Source of the DNA: Polyangia bacterium
Lineage (GTDB): Bacteria > Myxococcota_A > Polyangia > Nannocystales > Nannocystaceae
Assembly: GCA_030424595.1 (NCBI GenBank)
Contig: JAUHWG010000019.1
Coordinates: forward strand, 1 to 64,000
Reading direction: 5' to 3'
DNA length: 64,000 nt
Part shown: positions 46,511-58,739 of the stretch, piece by piece
Layout: the number at the start of each line of letters is the position of its first letter
How positions within the stretch are numbered: position 1 is the stretch's first letter
Notes under the pieces: model-generated
What the model saw: the letters and a program-made list of their open reading frames with translations, nothing else
Database searches by the model: none
What the model was told of the DNA's origin: nothing
Position numbers and translations under genes: made by a program

Positions 46511-47716
46511 ATGCGCGCGAAGTCTGCGAATTCGGTGGAGCTTGATCCCTACGTCGCGGGGCTGCAGCTCGGCGAGGAGCTGCGGGAGATCGATCCCGAG
46601 TTTGTGATCATCTTCTCGTCGATCCACTACGACTTCGCCGACCAGTACGCGGGGATCTGCGACGGCCTCGACCGGCGCGACGTCCTCGTCTTCGGCGGGA
46701 CCGGTGATGGCTTCTTCGAGAGCTCGGCGGGATCCAAGATCGGCGTCGCGGCCCTAGGGATCAACAGCGCAGGGGCGATGAAGGTCCACTGCCACGTCGA
46801 GGGGGGGCTCAAGGAGGGCTCCCGCGAGGCGGCGGGCCGGTGCGCCAAGGCGCTCGTCGAGGCGGCCGGCGACGACGCCCCGCGGCTCGCCATGGTGCTC
46901 TTCGACGCCCTCGCCGCCTCCGACAACCGGGTGATCGACGGGGTCAACGAGGTGCTCGACTGCGCGGTCTTCGGCGGGGCCGTCGCGGACGATCGCAAGC
47001 TCGAGAACTGCTACGTGCTCCTCAACGGTACGTCGTACCAGGACGCGGTCGGGATCCTCGGCTTCTCGGGGCGATTCTCCTTCGCCGTCGACGTCGAGAA
47101 CGGCAGCTGTCCGGTCAGCGACACCGGCATCGTCGAGGCCGCGTCGGGCAACACCCTGACGACGATCAGCGGCCAGCCGGCGATGGACTTCATCGCCGGT
47201 CAGCTCGGCAAGGACCCCGCCGAGCTGACTGACTTTGACATCGGCGTGGTCGCGGTCCAGTGCTCCGACCACGCCGACATGAGCGACTCCCAGTTCCGCT
47301 CGATCGCGAGCTGGCAGCGGGAGAGCGGGGCGCTGGAGACCTTCGGCCCGGTCGCGACGGGGCAGCATGTGCGCGTCGCCCTGCCGACCGGCGACGAGCT
47401 CATCAGCGGCGTCGCCTCGCTCGTCGATCGGCTCGACGGGGCGAACCTCGGCTTCACCCCGGTCGCGGCGTTCGGGGTGAGCTGCGCCGGCCGGCAGTGG
47501 CTCCTCGGCCCCCGCTACGACGAGGAGATCCAGTGCATCCGCGACCGCGCCCGCGCCGGGCTCCCCGTGATCGGCTTCCCGTCGCTCGGCGAGGTCGGGC
47601 CCCGTCGACGAGCGGACGGTAGCTACTCGAAGAACCTCTTCCACAACGTCTCCTTCGTCTTCGCCGTGCTCGGCGCGGCCGACCCTGAGAACGACAACGC
47701 CGAGACCGCGAAGTGA
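46511..47716 (+). CDS. FIST-domain sensory protein
   Basis: A 401-residue soluble protein with FIST_N (about 25-210: FVIIFSSIHYDFADQY, VFGGTGDGFFES, ALGINSAGAMKV, VFGGAVADD) and FIST_C (about 230-390: GIVAVQC-like core, LPTGDELI, FGVSCAGRQWLLG). FIST proteins are small-molecule sensors, proposed to bind amino acids, usually linked to kinases or diguanylate cyclases. Here no output domain is attached. The next gene overlaps by 3 bp (GTGA) and encodes a STAS protein, so the two probably act in one pathway. Confidence 0.9.
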   Translation: MRAKSANSVELDPYVAGLQLGEELREIDPEFVIIFSSIHYDFADQYAGICDGLDRRDVLVFGGTGDGFFESSAGSKIGVAALGINSAGAMKVHCHVEGGLKEGSREAAGRCAKALVEAAGDDAPRLAMVLFDALAASDNRVIDGVNEVLDCAVFGGAVADDRKLENCYVLLNGTSYQDAVGILGFSGRFSFAVDVENGSCPVSDTGIVEAASGNTLTTISGQPAMDFIAGQLGKDPAELTDFDIGVVAVQCSDHADMSDSQFRSIASWQRESGALETFGPVATGQHVRVALPTGDELISGVASLVDRLDGANLGFTPVAAFGVSCAGRQWLLGPRYDEEIQCIRDRARAGLPVIGFPSLGEVGPRRRADGSYSKNLFHNVSFVFAVLGAADPENDNAETAK

Positions 47717-49011
47717 CCCCCAGGCCGACAAGCAGCGCCCGTCCGCGGCGCTTCATCAGCACCGAGGCGGAGCCGCCGCCGGGATTTGAGCGGGTCGAGG
47801 CGATCGGGCGCAGGGATCTGCGCGCCGGGATCGTCGCGATCTGGACGCTCGATCCGGAGGCTCTGATGGCGAGCCTCAAGGTCCCGGTCGACACCATGAC
47901 CGGGCTCCTCCTCTGCCCGGCGGGGCCGGAGGGGGCGGGCGAGCGCGAGCGCCTCGGCGTCGCGCTGTGGCGGGTCCGCGTCGGCGCCGCGCTGATGCCG
48001 ATGCTCCGGGAGGTCGCCGACGCATGGCTTGACCCCTGCGCCGAGCTGCGGGCGAGCCTGGGCGCGCTGCGAACGGCGGCGATCGAGCGAGAGCGGGAGC
48101 GCAGCGATCGTCAGCGCTTGATCGACAAGGTCGATCAGGAGACCAAAGACCTGCGGAAGATGCTGCTCGGCCGGACCAAGTGGACGGCTGAGGCGATGAC
48201 CTCGCTGGTCCGCTTCTCCGCCGAGCGCCTCTCGCAGGTCGACGCCGAGGAGCTCCCGAGCCTCGTCGTCGACTACTTGACCGGCGAGGGGCTCGGCTAT
48301 CGCGCGGCCTCGATCTGGAGCCGGGCTCCGGACGGGGCTTGGCTTCTCGTGGCCGGCGGCGGCGACGAGGTCGCGGCCGAGCTCGCGGACGGCCGCTCCT
48401 TCTCCGGGATCGAGCAGCCGAACCCTGCGACGCTCATGGTCCCGATCGCCGCCGAGGGGCTGGATCTCCTCGCGGTCCACACCGCGCAGAGCTTCGACGA
48501 GGCGACGCGCTCGTTCCTCTCGCTCTGCTCCCTGCTGGTGTCGGCGGCGATGCGCTCGAAGAGGCTCAACGATGCGCTCGAAGAGGCGGTCGTCCGCAAG
48601 GACGTCCTGATCCAAGAGCTCTCGGTGCCGATCATCCAGGTCTGGCACGACACGGTCTGCCTGCCGGTGATCGGCAGCCTCGACCGGGCGAGGGCCGCCG
48701 ACATCGCCGACTCGCTCCTGGCCGCGGTCGCCAAGAGCGGCCTGCGCTATGTGATCATCGACTTCACCGGCCTGGCGACGATGGACGCCGAGACCGTGCG
48801 GAGCTTCGCCGGGTTGGCGCAGGCGATCCGCCTCCTCGGCGCGGAGTGCATGCTCTCGGGGATCTCGCCGCGGATCGCCATGGCGATGGTCGCGCTCGAC
48901 GTCGAGATCTCCGAGGTGGCGACGCTCTGCTCGGTCGAGGCCGCGATCGCCAAGCGTCTCGCGTCCCGGCCTGGCGCGCGTCGAGGCCACGGCCTAGCTG
49001 CGCGCGGCTAG
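47713..49011 (+). CDS. GAF-like and STAS-domain regulator (RsbR-like)
   Basis: A 432-residue cytoplasmic protein. The N-terminal ~150 residues have no clear family and end in a coiled coil (ERERERSDRQRLIDKVDQETKDLRKML). Residues about 165-290 resemble a GAF domain. The last ~120 are a STAS domain of the RsbR/RsbS type: ELSVPIIQVWHDTVCLPVIGSLD and IIDFTGLATMDAETV, where Thr in FTG matches a phosphorylated position in stressosome proteins. It may be a stressosome-like hub controlled by the FIST partner; no RsbT-type kinase is near. Confidence 0.83.
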   Translation: MTPRPTSSARPRRFISTEAEPPPGFERVEAIGRRDLRAGIVAIWTLDPEALMASLKVPVDTMTGLLLCPAGPEGAGERERLGVALWRVRVGAALMPMLREVADAWLDPCAELRASLGALRTAAIERERERSDRQRLIDKVDQETKDLRKMLLGRTKWTAEAMTSLVRFSAERLSQVDAEELPSLVVDYLTGEGLGYRAASIWSRAPDGAWLLVAGGGDEVAAELADGRSFSGIEQPNPATLMVPIAAEGLDLLAVHTAQSFDEATRSFLSLCSLLVSAAMRSKRLNDALEEAVVRKDVLIQELSVPIIQVWHDTVCLPVIGSLDRARAADIADSLLAAVAKSGLRYVIIDFTGLATMDAETVRSFAGLAQAIRLLGAECMLSGISPRIAMAMVALDVEISEVATLCSVEAAIAKRLASRPGARRGHGLAARG

Positions 49012-49155
49012 GAGATGCCCGCCCCGCCGCTCGCCGAGGCGATGCTCGATGCCAAGGGGCGGGCGAGGACGCGAGGTGGTCGCGCGCCCGTCGGCGGGCT
49101 GCGCCGGCCGTGCTGCGCTCCGTCGACGCGGAGGGCCCGAGGCGCCGCTCTCTCG

Positions 49156-51090
49156 CTAGCCCTGGACCTCGGGGGCGCCGCCGTAGCTGAGGCGGACGTA
49201 GTGGCCCGGCGGGAAGTCGCTGGCGGGGAAGGTGTCGACCGTCCCGTCGGGCCAGCGGACCTCGACCTCGTAGTCGCAGCCGAGCTCGCCGAGGCCGAAG
49301 TGGAGGGTCCGAGAGTCGAGCGAGTTGTAGGTGCCGCGGCCCGCCTTGACCTCGCGGGCGACCTTCCACTCCGGGAAGCGGAGGGTGACGCGGGCTCCGA
49401 TCGCGTCGCGGTTGATCGCCTCGCCGTCGCCGCTCAGGTGGATCGCGAGCCAGCCGTTCTTCTCGCCGATGTCGTTGCGGAAGAGGAAGTTTGGCCGGCC
49501 GCCGTTGCCGTTGTCGCGGCCGCCGACCAGGAGGTCGAGGTCACCGTCGTGGTCGATGTCGGACCAGGCGTGGTTCTGCGCCGCCTTCATCTGATTGTGG
49601 GGGGCGTCGCTCTCGTTGATCCCGCTGATGGGGCCGACGCTGGCGAAGGAGCCGTCCGGGGCCTGGTGCATCAGGCCAAACCAGGACTTCTGGTCGACCT
49701 CGTCGTAGTTGCCCTCGTACTTCTTGTCGCGGGAGACCGCGAGGTCGATCCGACCGTCGTTGTCGAAGTCGACCATCGACGCGTCGACGTCCCCCTCGTT
49801 GAAGGGGAGGCCGCGGGCGAGAAACTCGTTGCTCAGGGCGTAGGCCCCGGCGGGGCCTTGGTTTATCAGGAGCTGGCTCGGGTCCGACCACATGCGCTTG
49901 TAGTCGCTGCTCACCGGGTGCGAGATCGTCGCGATGAACACGTCCGGGAGGGCGTCGCCGTTGACGTCCTCGCACTGGATGCCGAAGCCGTTGGAGCCGA
50001 CGTACTCGCCCGGACCCTTGTCCGGCTCGGGGTCCTGGCCGTTGCCTGTGGAGGCGAGGTAGTAGTTGCCGGTGGCGAGGGAGGCGAAGCCGCGGTCGAC
50101 GGCGACCTCCGTGAACTTGCCCGTGCCGTCGTTCTCCCAGAGGTGGTTCAAGCCGTTGAGGCTCGAGACGCCGTAGGTCGAGACGAGGATGTCGAGATCG
50201 CCGTCGTCGTCGATGTCGCAGGTGACGCTGCCGTTGCTCGGCTGGGCCGGGCCGCCGGCGAGGAAGACGCTGCTCACGTCCTCGAAGGTTCCGTCGCCGA
50301 AGCCGAAGAAGAGCTGATCGGCGACCGCGAAGGAGGTGTGGCCGTTGCCGACGAAGAGGTCGACGTTGGCGTCGCCGTTGAAGTCGGCGAAGACGGCGTT
50401 GGCCGCCCGTCGGCTGACCTCGACGCCCGCCCCGGCGAGCTCGCTGAAGTGGCCCGCGCCGTCGTTGAGGAAGATCCGGTTGGTCTCGCCCGGGAGGTCG
50501 ATGTCGAGGCCGGCGAAGCAGTCCTGGTCGCCGTCGTTGTCGACGTCGGCGAAGGCGAAGAAGCCGGCCTGGACGTCGCGCAGGCCGCTCTCATCGCTGA
50601 AGTGCTCGAAGGTGCCGTCGCCGCGGTTGCGGTAGACCAGGTGCTCAAAGGGGATCCCGGCGTTGGGGTTGGGGTAGAGCGAGTGGGCGACGATGTCGTC
50701 GAGCCCGTCGCCGTCGATGTCGGCGAAGCCGAGGCGGCTGTGATCGTTGATCGGGATCGGCATCGGCGGATCGGGGACAAAATTGTCGACCCGGATCCCG
50801 CTCGCGTCGCTGATGTCGGAGAAGAAGCCCATGCCCGGGGCGGTCAGCGGCACGGGCTCACAGACGAAGGGTGCGCCGGTGGTCTCGGTGCCGGTGTCGG
50901 AGCCGGTGCCGGTGTCGGTGTCGGAGCCGGTGCCGGTGTCGGTGCCGGTCGCGGTCGGCTCGGTCGCGCTGGCGGTCGTCGTCGTCTCCGTGGTCGATGA
51001 CGCGCCGGAGCAGGCGGCCGTCAGGAGCGCGCAGGGGACGAGCGCGAGGGCCAAGGCGAGGGCCGAGGCGGGCGGCAGCTCGACGTTCAT
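49156..51090 (-). CDS. Lipoprotein with FG-GAP/VCBS repeats and UnbV domain
   Basis: A surface protein of about 644 residues. The signal ends in LTAAC (lipidated Cys27), followed by a Thr/Ser/Gly/Asp linker from GTSDTD-type repeats. Then come several FG-GAP/VCBS calcium-binding blade repeats (DIDGDGLDDIV, DVDNDGDQDCF, DFNGDANVDLF, DIDDDGDLDIL, DFDNDGRIDLA, DIDHDGDLDLL), and a C-terminal ASPIC/UnbV domain (YEVEVRWPDGTVDTF). Such proteins probably form an outer beta-propeller for binding or adhesion. The start is uncertain (ATG 51090 or 51114). Confidence 0.88.
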   Translation of the reverse strand: MNVELPPASALALALALVPCALLTAACSGASSTTETTTTASATEPTATGTDTGTGSDTDTGTGSDTGTETTGAPFVCEPVPLTAPGMGFFSDISDASGIRVDNFVPDPPMPIPINDHSRLGFADIDGDGLDDIVAHSLYPNPNAGIPFEHLVYRNRGDGTFEHFSDESGLRDVQAGFFAFADVDNDGDQDCFAGLDIDLPGETNRIFLNDGAGHFSELAGAGVEVSRRAANAVFADFNGDANVDLFVGNGHTSFAVADQLFFGFGDGTFEDVSSVFLAGGPAQPSNGSVTCDIDDDGDLDILVSTYGVSSLNGLNHLWENDGTGKFTEVAVDRGFASLATGNYYLASTGNGQDPEPDKGPGEYVGSNGFGIQCEDVNGDALPDVFIATISHPVSSDYKRMWSDPSQLLINQGPAGAYALSNEFLARGLPFNEGDVDASMVDFDNDGRIDLAVSRDKKYEGNYDEVDQKSWFGLMHQAPDGSFASVGPISGINESDAPHNQMKAAQNHAWSDIDHDGDLDLLVGGRDNGNGGRPNFLFRNDIGEKNGWLAIHLSGDGEAINRDAIGARVTLRFPEWKVAREVKAGRGTYNSLDSRTLHFGLGELGCDYEVEVRWPDGTVDTFPASDFPPGHYVRLSYGGAPEVQG

Positions 51091-51343
51091 TGCGGCGCGG
51101 TGGGGGTGACGCATAGGACCTGACGCTACCATCACAGCGTGCGCCCGCGAAGGCGTCGACGGGGGTCGCCGTCGGCGACGGCGATGACGACCGCCGCGCG
51201 CGAGGTCTACGAGCTCGGGTCGCAGGCTCGTCCTGGGGGCTCTTGCACCCGCTGGGCGTCGGGCCTGCGCAGGAGCGTGGCCGTCTACGGGGCGCAGCCC
51301 ACGGGACTTTCACCACGGCCTCGTCGTCGAGCTGCTCGTCGGC

Positions 51344-51763
51344 CTAGTCGTCGAGCTGCTCGGCGATGGCGGCCGCGAGGGTCGCCGCCTTCGCATGATC
51401 GATCGCACCGCCCGGCCAACGGATCCCGAGGCCGCGCTCGGCGGAGGGCTTGGGGATGATGTGAAAGTGGACGTGGAAGACCGCCTGATGGGCCCCGGGT
51501 CCGTTGTTTTGCAGGATGTTGTAGGCCTCCGTCCCGGTCGCCGCGAGCACCGCTCTGCAGATCCGCGGGAGGACCCGGCCGATCGCCGCAGAGGACTCGT
51601 CGTCGAGGGCGTCGAGGGTCACCGCGGCCCGCTTCGGGATCACCAGCGTGTGTCCTTCGCTGAGCGGGTTGATGTCGAGGAAGGCGAGCACGAGCTCGTC
51701 CTCGTAGACCCGGTGACAGGGGATCTCACCGCGGATGATCTTGGAGAAGATCGTCTCAGACAT
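51344..51763 (-). CDS. HIT-family nucleotide-binding protein
   Basis: A 139-residue protein of the histidine triad family, closest to the HINT/YcfF branch: SKIIRGEIPCHRVYEDE at the start, the core NNGPGAHQAVFHVHFHIIPK with the HxHxHxx triad, and a normal length. It hydrolyses small nucleoside phosphoramidates or related compounds. ATG at 51763 is the family start; upstream readings add unrelated Arg/Pro-rich sequence. A short duplication of GTCGTCGAGCTGCTCG overlaps the 3' end and the region just past the stop. Confidence 0.93.
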   Translation of the reverse strand: MSETIFSKIIRGEIPCHRVYEDELVLAFLDINPLSEGHTLVIPKRAAVTLDALDDESSAAIGRVLPRICRAVLAATGTEAYNILQNNGPGAHQAVFHVHFHIIPKPSAERGLGIRWPGGAIDHAKAATLAAAIAEQLDD

Positions 51764-52064
51764 GGCCGGAGTATAGCGATCTCCGGCGGGGATGCGCACC
51801 GGCGTGGGCGAGGTGGCCCCCCACCGGATGCACCGGATGCACCGGATGCGCCGGGCTCGGCGTTGACTTCGACATCCTGTCGGTGGAGGCCGGAGCGACC
51901 ACCTACCTACGGCCGCCTCTCGTGGTCGATCTGGCGGGGAGGAGGCGCCTGTCTTGGGCACCAGGTGACGATCGAGCACCCCCTGTCGATCGAGGACCGA
52001 GACGGATCGCTCAAGGCGTGGACCGAGCGGCTCCTGGAGGTCCTCGGCAGGACGCTCGAGCCCC
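51764..52064. other. Divergent gap with short repeats
   Basis: About 300 bp between the HIT gene and the kinase gene. Three tandem CACCGGATG units lie near 51822-51850. Nothing else was recognised. Promoters for both genes must be here or, for the kinase, just downstream if its real start is 52143. Confidence 0.5.
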
Positions 52065-54965
<2,901 letters not shown>

Positions 54966-55088
54966 ACGTCTCGGGTGCCCCTGCGGTGCTTCAGGCGCTG
55001 CGTGAGCGCTCCGGGCCGAGCTCCGGGCCGCCGATCGAAGCCGTCGCGGCGCTCCGCCGTCGCCCCGCCTTTGTTATCCTCCGCGCCG

Positions 55089-55895
55089 ATGAATGCCGAC
55101 GCGGCGCGCCGCCCTTCACCGCTGAGCGGCCTCTTCGGGGTCTTCGGTCGCCTCGCCTTCGCGGCGACCATGGAGTACAAGCGGCGGGCCGACGAGCCTG
55201 AGCTCGGGCTCCTCCCCTGCCTGCTCCGACGAGATCGCGCCTTCCTCGACGTGGGCGCCAACGTCGGCCTCTACAGCTATGTCGCCCGGGGCCGGGCCGC
55301 GCAGATCTACGCCGTCGAGCCCCACCCTCGGATGGCGGCCGCGCTGCGCCGAAACTTCGCGGGCGGCGTCGAGGTGCTGGAGTTCGCCCTCTCGGACCAC
55401 GAAGGGGCGGCGCCCTTGCACGTCCCCGAGCACGAGGGGGGCGAGCTGACCAGCCGCTCCTCGCTCGAGGCTGAGGCCAACCCCGGCTTCGGCGAGCGTC
55501 AGCTGGAGGTCGCGCTTCACCGCCTCGACGGGCTCTCGCTGCCGCCGCTCGGGCTGGTCAAGATCGACGTCGAAGGTCACGAGAAGGCGGTCCTCCTCGG
55601 CGCTGAGGAGACCCTCGCCCGCGACCGGCCAGCCCTGATCGTCGAGATCGAGGAGCGTCATCATCCCGGCGAGTCGGCGCGGATCTTCGGCCTCCTCGGC
55701 GGCTGGGGCTACGAGGGCTACTTCCTCGACGGCGGGCGCCTGCGGCCGATCGCTGAGTTCGATCCGAAGCTCCATCAGCGCCCCGAGGACATCAAGCGAC
55801 CGGGCTCGAAGCGCGCCTCGGGCTACATCAACAACTTCATCTTTGTCCCGGGCGACGACGCGGAGCTGCGTGATCGTCTGCTCCGCTCAGCCTGA
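55089..55895 (+). CDS. FkbM-family methyltransferase
   Basis: A 268-residue SAM-dependent methyltransferase of the FkbM type: FLDVGANVGLYSYVA (motif I), YAVEPHPRMAAALRRNF (acidic loop, EP), and LVKIDVEGHEKAVLLGA, the FkbM hallmark. Enzymes in this family O-methylate sugars, polyketides or other natural products. ATG at 55089 follows a short leader; upstream readings are not credible. It stands between the kinase and nagZ without clear functional links. Confidence 0.9.
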   Translation: MNADAARRPSPLSGLFGVFGRLAFAATMEYKRRADEPELGLLPCLLRRDRAFLDVGANVGLYSYVARGRAAQIYAVEPHPRMAAALRRNFAGGVEVLEFALSDHEGAAPLHVPEHEGGELTSRSSLEAEANPGFGERQLEVALHRLDGLSLPPLGLVKIDVEGHEKAVLLGAEETLARDRPALIVEIEERHHPGESARIFGLLGGWGYEGYFLDGGRLRPIAEFDPKLHQRPEDIKRPGSKRASGYINNFIFVPGDDAELRDRLLRSA

Positions 55896-56000
55896 GCTTG
55901 TGAGCGGTCGGCGGGCGAGCGGGCCTCGGGCTCCTCGCCTCGCCGGAGGTCGGCACTTCTCCGCCGCCGACCCCTGAGAGAGTTTGGTACGCTGCCGCCA

Positions 56001-57053
56001 ATGCCGTCGCTCTGGCAACCCGGACAGCTCCTCTTCGTCGGTTTTCACGGCACCGAGCTCCCGCCGCCGCTCGCGGAGAAGATCGCCGCCGGCCGGATCG
56101 GCGGTGTCATCCTCTTCAGCCGCAACATCGACTCGCCTGAGCAGGTCCACCGCCTCTGCACGGACCTCCACAAGGCGGCGCCAGAGGGGGCGCCCCTGCT
56201 CATCGCCATCGATCAGGAGGGCGGTCGCGTCCAGCGGCTCCGCGATCCCTTCACACGTTGGCCGCCGATGCGCCGGGTGGGGGAGGTCGGCGATCTCGAG
56301 CTCACCGCCGCCGTCGGTCGGGCCCTCGCCACCGAGCTCGCAGACTACGGTATCGGCCTCGACTTCGCGCCGGTCGTCGACGTCGACACCAACCCGCAAA
56401 ACCCGGTGATCGGCGATCGGTCGTTCTCCCGCGACGCTGCCCGGGTCGGCGAGCACGCGCGGGCCTTCATCCGCGGGATGCAGGGGCGGGGCGTCGCCGC
56501 CTGCGCGAAGCATTTTCCCGGCCACGGTGACACCCGCTCCGACTCTCACCTCGAGCTCCCTCGCCTCGACCACGACCTCGATCGCCTGCGCGAGGTCGAG
56601 CTGCCGCCCTTCGCCGCCGCCGCGCTCGAGGAGGTCGCGACGGTGATGACCGCCCACGTCCTCTTCCCGCGCCTCGATCGCAAGCGGCCCGCGACCCTCT
56701 CGCCGCCGATCATCGCCCTCCTCCGCGAGGAGCTGGGATACGACGGGTTTGTCTTCTCCGACGATCTCGAGATGCGGGCCGTCGCCGATCATTTTTCGGT
56801 CGAGGAGCGGACGCTGGGGTCGCTCGAGGCGGGCGTCGACTCGCTCCTGGTCTGCAGCGACGCCAGCCTCGCCGACGAGGTGCTCCGCCTCCTCGAGCAC
56901 GCCCCTGATCGCCTGGTCGAGCACGGCCTGCGGCGGCTCGTCGCGCTCAAGGCGGCCTTTGCGGGGCAACATCGCCTGACCGCGGATCACCGCCCCGCGG
57001 GTCCGCCCTACGCCGAGCATCGGGCGCTCGCGGAGCGCATCGGCGGGGCTTGA
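56001..57053 (+). CDS. nagZ: Beta-N-acetylhexosaminidase (GH3)
   Basis: Removes N-acetylglucosamine from peptidoglycan turnover products in the cytoplasm. The 350-residue GH3 domain carries KHFPGHGDT (170-178, with the NagZ-type His175 general acid/base), and SDDLEM (253-258) holding the nucleophilic Asp254. No signal peptide is present, as expected. The length is typical for NagZ. It is followed by a 1.7-kb non-coding repeat region. Confidence 0.95.
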   Translation: MPSLWQPGQLLFVGFHGTELPPPLAEKIAAGRIGGVILFSRNIDSPEQVHRLCTDLHKAAPEGAPLLIAIDQEGGRVQRLRDPFTRWPPMRRVGEVGDLELTAAVGRALATELADYGIGLDFAPVVDVDTNPQNPVIGDRSFSRDAARVGEHARAFIRGMQGRGVAACAKHFPGHGDTRSDSHLELPRLDHDLDRLREVELPPFAAAALEEVATVMTAHVLFPRLDRKRPATLSPPIIALLREELGYDGFVFSDDLEMRAVADHFSVEERTLGSLEAGVDSLLVCSDASLADEVLRLLEHAPDRLVEHGLRRLVALKAAFAGQHRLTADHRPAGPPYAEHRALAERIGGA

Positions 57054-57073
57054 GGGGGAGCCTTCTTAGGCGC

Positions 57074-57850
57074 GGGTGAAGGCTGACCTTTTGCTCGGGG
57101 GGCTTAGGATACCTTCGGGAAGGTCGTAGAGTGTTGGCGATACAGTCGCCTTTCAGTGGTTGAAGGCTGACCTCCTGCTTCTCGAAGGGCTCCGCTTGGT
57201 GGTACGCAGGGGCTCCGCTCAGTCTTGAGGGAGTCATCCGGAAACGTACGGTGCTCGTGATGCGGTCGCCTTTCTGAGGTTGAAGGCTGACCTCCTGCTT
57301 CTCAAAGGGCGGAGCTTGCGGGCTGTAGGCGGGCGGGCGAGGGGCGACGAGGCGGGTCCCTCGCGGACGCGGGTCCTCCCATGCCACGTGCTCGCCACGG
57401 GATAGGTTGAGCTGCTTGAAGAGACAGGATAAGCGTGTCTCCGCGCGAGGCACGGGTCCTCCCGCTGCGTCCCACCCGTCGCCCCTCGCTCGCCCGAGGA
57501 AGTCTGTCGGGGCTCCGCTTGGTGGTACGCAGGGGCTCCGCTCAGCCTTGAGGGAGTCATGCGGAAACGTACGGTGCTCGTGATGCGGTCGCCTTTCAGT
57601 GGTTGAAGGCTGACCTCCTGCTTCTCGAAGGGCGGAGCTCGGGGGCTGAAGGCGGGCGGGCGAGGGGCGACGAGGCGGGTCCCTCGCGGACGCGGGTCCC
57701 CCCATGCCACGTGCTCGCCACGGGATAGGCTGAGCTGCTTTGAGAGACATGTAGGCGTGTCTCCGCGCGAGGCACGGGTCCTCCCGCTGCGTCCCACCCG
57801 TCGCCCCTCGCTCGCCCGAGGAAGTCTGTCGGGGCTCCGCTTGGTGGTTT
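57074..57850. repeat. 120-bp tandem unit with nested foldback element
   Basis: A unit starting GTTGAAGGCTGACCTCCTG occurs at 57159, 57279 and 57602, with a decayed copy at 57074. The first full unit is 120 bp; the next is 323 bp, and the last is similar, because each carries an extra ~200 bp between CTTCTC-AAGG and GGCTCCGCTTGG. Inside lies a foldback: 57331-57495 and 57654-57817, bounded by 19-bp arms GGGCGGGCGAGGGGCGACG that match in inverted order with one mismatch. No transposase is present. Confidence 0.85.
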
Positions 57851-58089
57851 CTTGGGGGGTGCTCAGTCCACCGAATGACCGAGCTGCGAATTGGGGCGGA
57901 GCCTCACTCGAAAACTTGCTCTCTTCAGGTCTCAACGATGCGGCGAGGTTCAGGGGAGCGTCGGAGAGCGACGGAGAGCGACGGCTTGTCAGCGGCGACC
58001 CTCGAAGAGCGGGGGAGAACCAACATCGGTCTGCAACGACGAAGATCGTCCTCTAAGGTCCTATGCGGCGGAGGAGCAGCTCGGCGTTG

Positions 58090-58258
58090 GTCCTCAGCTC
58101 ACCTTTCATAGGAGGAGGAGCCGCAGGGGACGGGCGAGGGCGGACACCGCGAACGAGTCTAGGACGCGCATCGACCCCTTGGTGACAAGGGGTTGACGCG
58201 CGCTCCGACCTGTCTGAGAGAGTGGTGTCCGCCCTTGACCGGCCCTCGCCTCAGCCTC
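58090..58258 (+). repeat. Two-stem hairpin element, copy D
   Basis: Core at 58138-58234: outer stem 58138-58148 with 58224-58234, inner 17-bp stem 58165-58181 with 58186-58202, 4-nt loop GTGA. The inner stem has one A-C mismatch and one G-U pair, unlike the perfect stems of A-C. Orientation as copy A. Confidence 0.92.
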
Positions 58259-58466
58259 CGCCCCGCCCCGGACTCTCGCGCCCGAGGCCGCCGGCGAAGA
58301 GCGAGCGAACGATCGACCGCTCGATGAGCCCGATCAACCGCAGAGCCGGAGAGCGACGGCTTGTCAGCGGCGACCCTCGATGCGTGGGGATGAAACCAAC
58401 ACCAGCCTGTGAGCGCTCGGGACATTCTTCTAAGGTCCTATGCGGAGGAGGAGCAGCTCGGCGTAG

Positions 58467-58633
58467 GTCCTCAGCTCACCTTTCATAGGAGGAGGAGCCG
58501 CAGGGGACGGGCGAGGGCGGACACCGCGAACGAGTCTAGGACGCGCATCGACCCCTTGGTGACAAGGGGTTGACGCGCGCTCCGACCTGTCTGAGAGAGT
58601 GGTGTCCGCCCTTGACCGGCCCTCGCCTCCGCC
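58467..58633 (+). repeat. Two-stem hairpin element, copy E
   Basis: Core at 58515-58611, identical to copy D including the imperfect inner stem (58542-58558 with 58563-58579), and offset from it by 377 bp as part of the tandem duplication. It ends about 130 bp before the monooxygenase start. Confidence 0.92.
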
Positions 58634-58739
58634 TTCGCGCCTCCCCCGGACCTTCGCGCCCGAGATCGCCAGCGAAGAGCGAACGATCGGAGGACCTTGC
58701 GCTTGCCCTCGGCGGCGGCCTCGGGCGAAGCTCCGGGCG

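Larger units (their letters stand above)
57965..58720. repeat. ~375-bp tandem duplication holding hairpin copies D and E
   Basis: Two head-to-tail copies, with GCTTGTCAGCGGC at 57984 and 58359 and the hairpin core at 58138 and 58515. The copies are nearly identical in the element but diverge in a stretch of about 60 bp upstream of it, so the duplication is not brand new or the copies were converted in part. Confidence 0.88.
57054..58739. other. 1.7-kb non-coding repeat region
   Basis: No gene is supported in the whole interval. Minus-strand readings of over 200 codons exist across the 120-bp units and repeat FEKQEVSLQPLKGD three times, but they come from repeated DNA and overlap the foldback arms. 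The content is the 120-bp units, the nested foldback, and the duplication with hairpin copies D and E. Confidence 0.8.

Noticed and set aside
49015-51000. 661-codon plus-strand reading opposite the FG-GAP/UnbV lipoprotein
   Set aside because: Antisense shadow; Val/Ala/Asp-rich without motifs, while the minus strand has lipobox, FG-GAP and UnbV signatures.
57234-57935. Minus-strand gene with repeated FEKQEVSLQP
   Set aside because: Its repeats follow the DNA repeat period and include both foldback arms; two overlapping frames are equally open, no start signal.
57054-58739. Retron, diversity-generating element or IS remnant
   Set aside because: No reverse transcriptase, variable-repeat pair or transposase reading was found in or beside the region.
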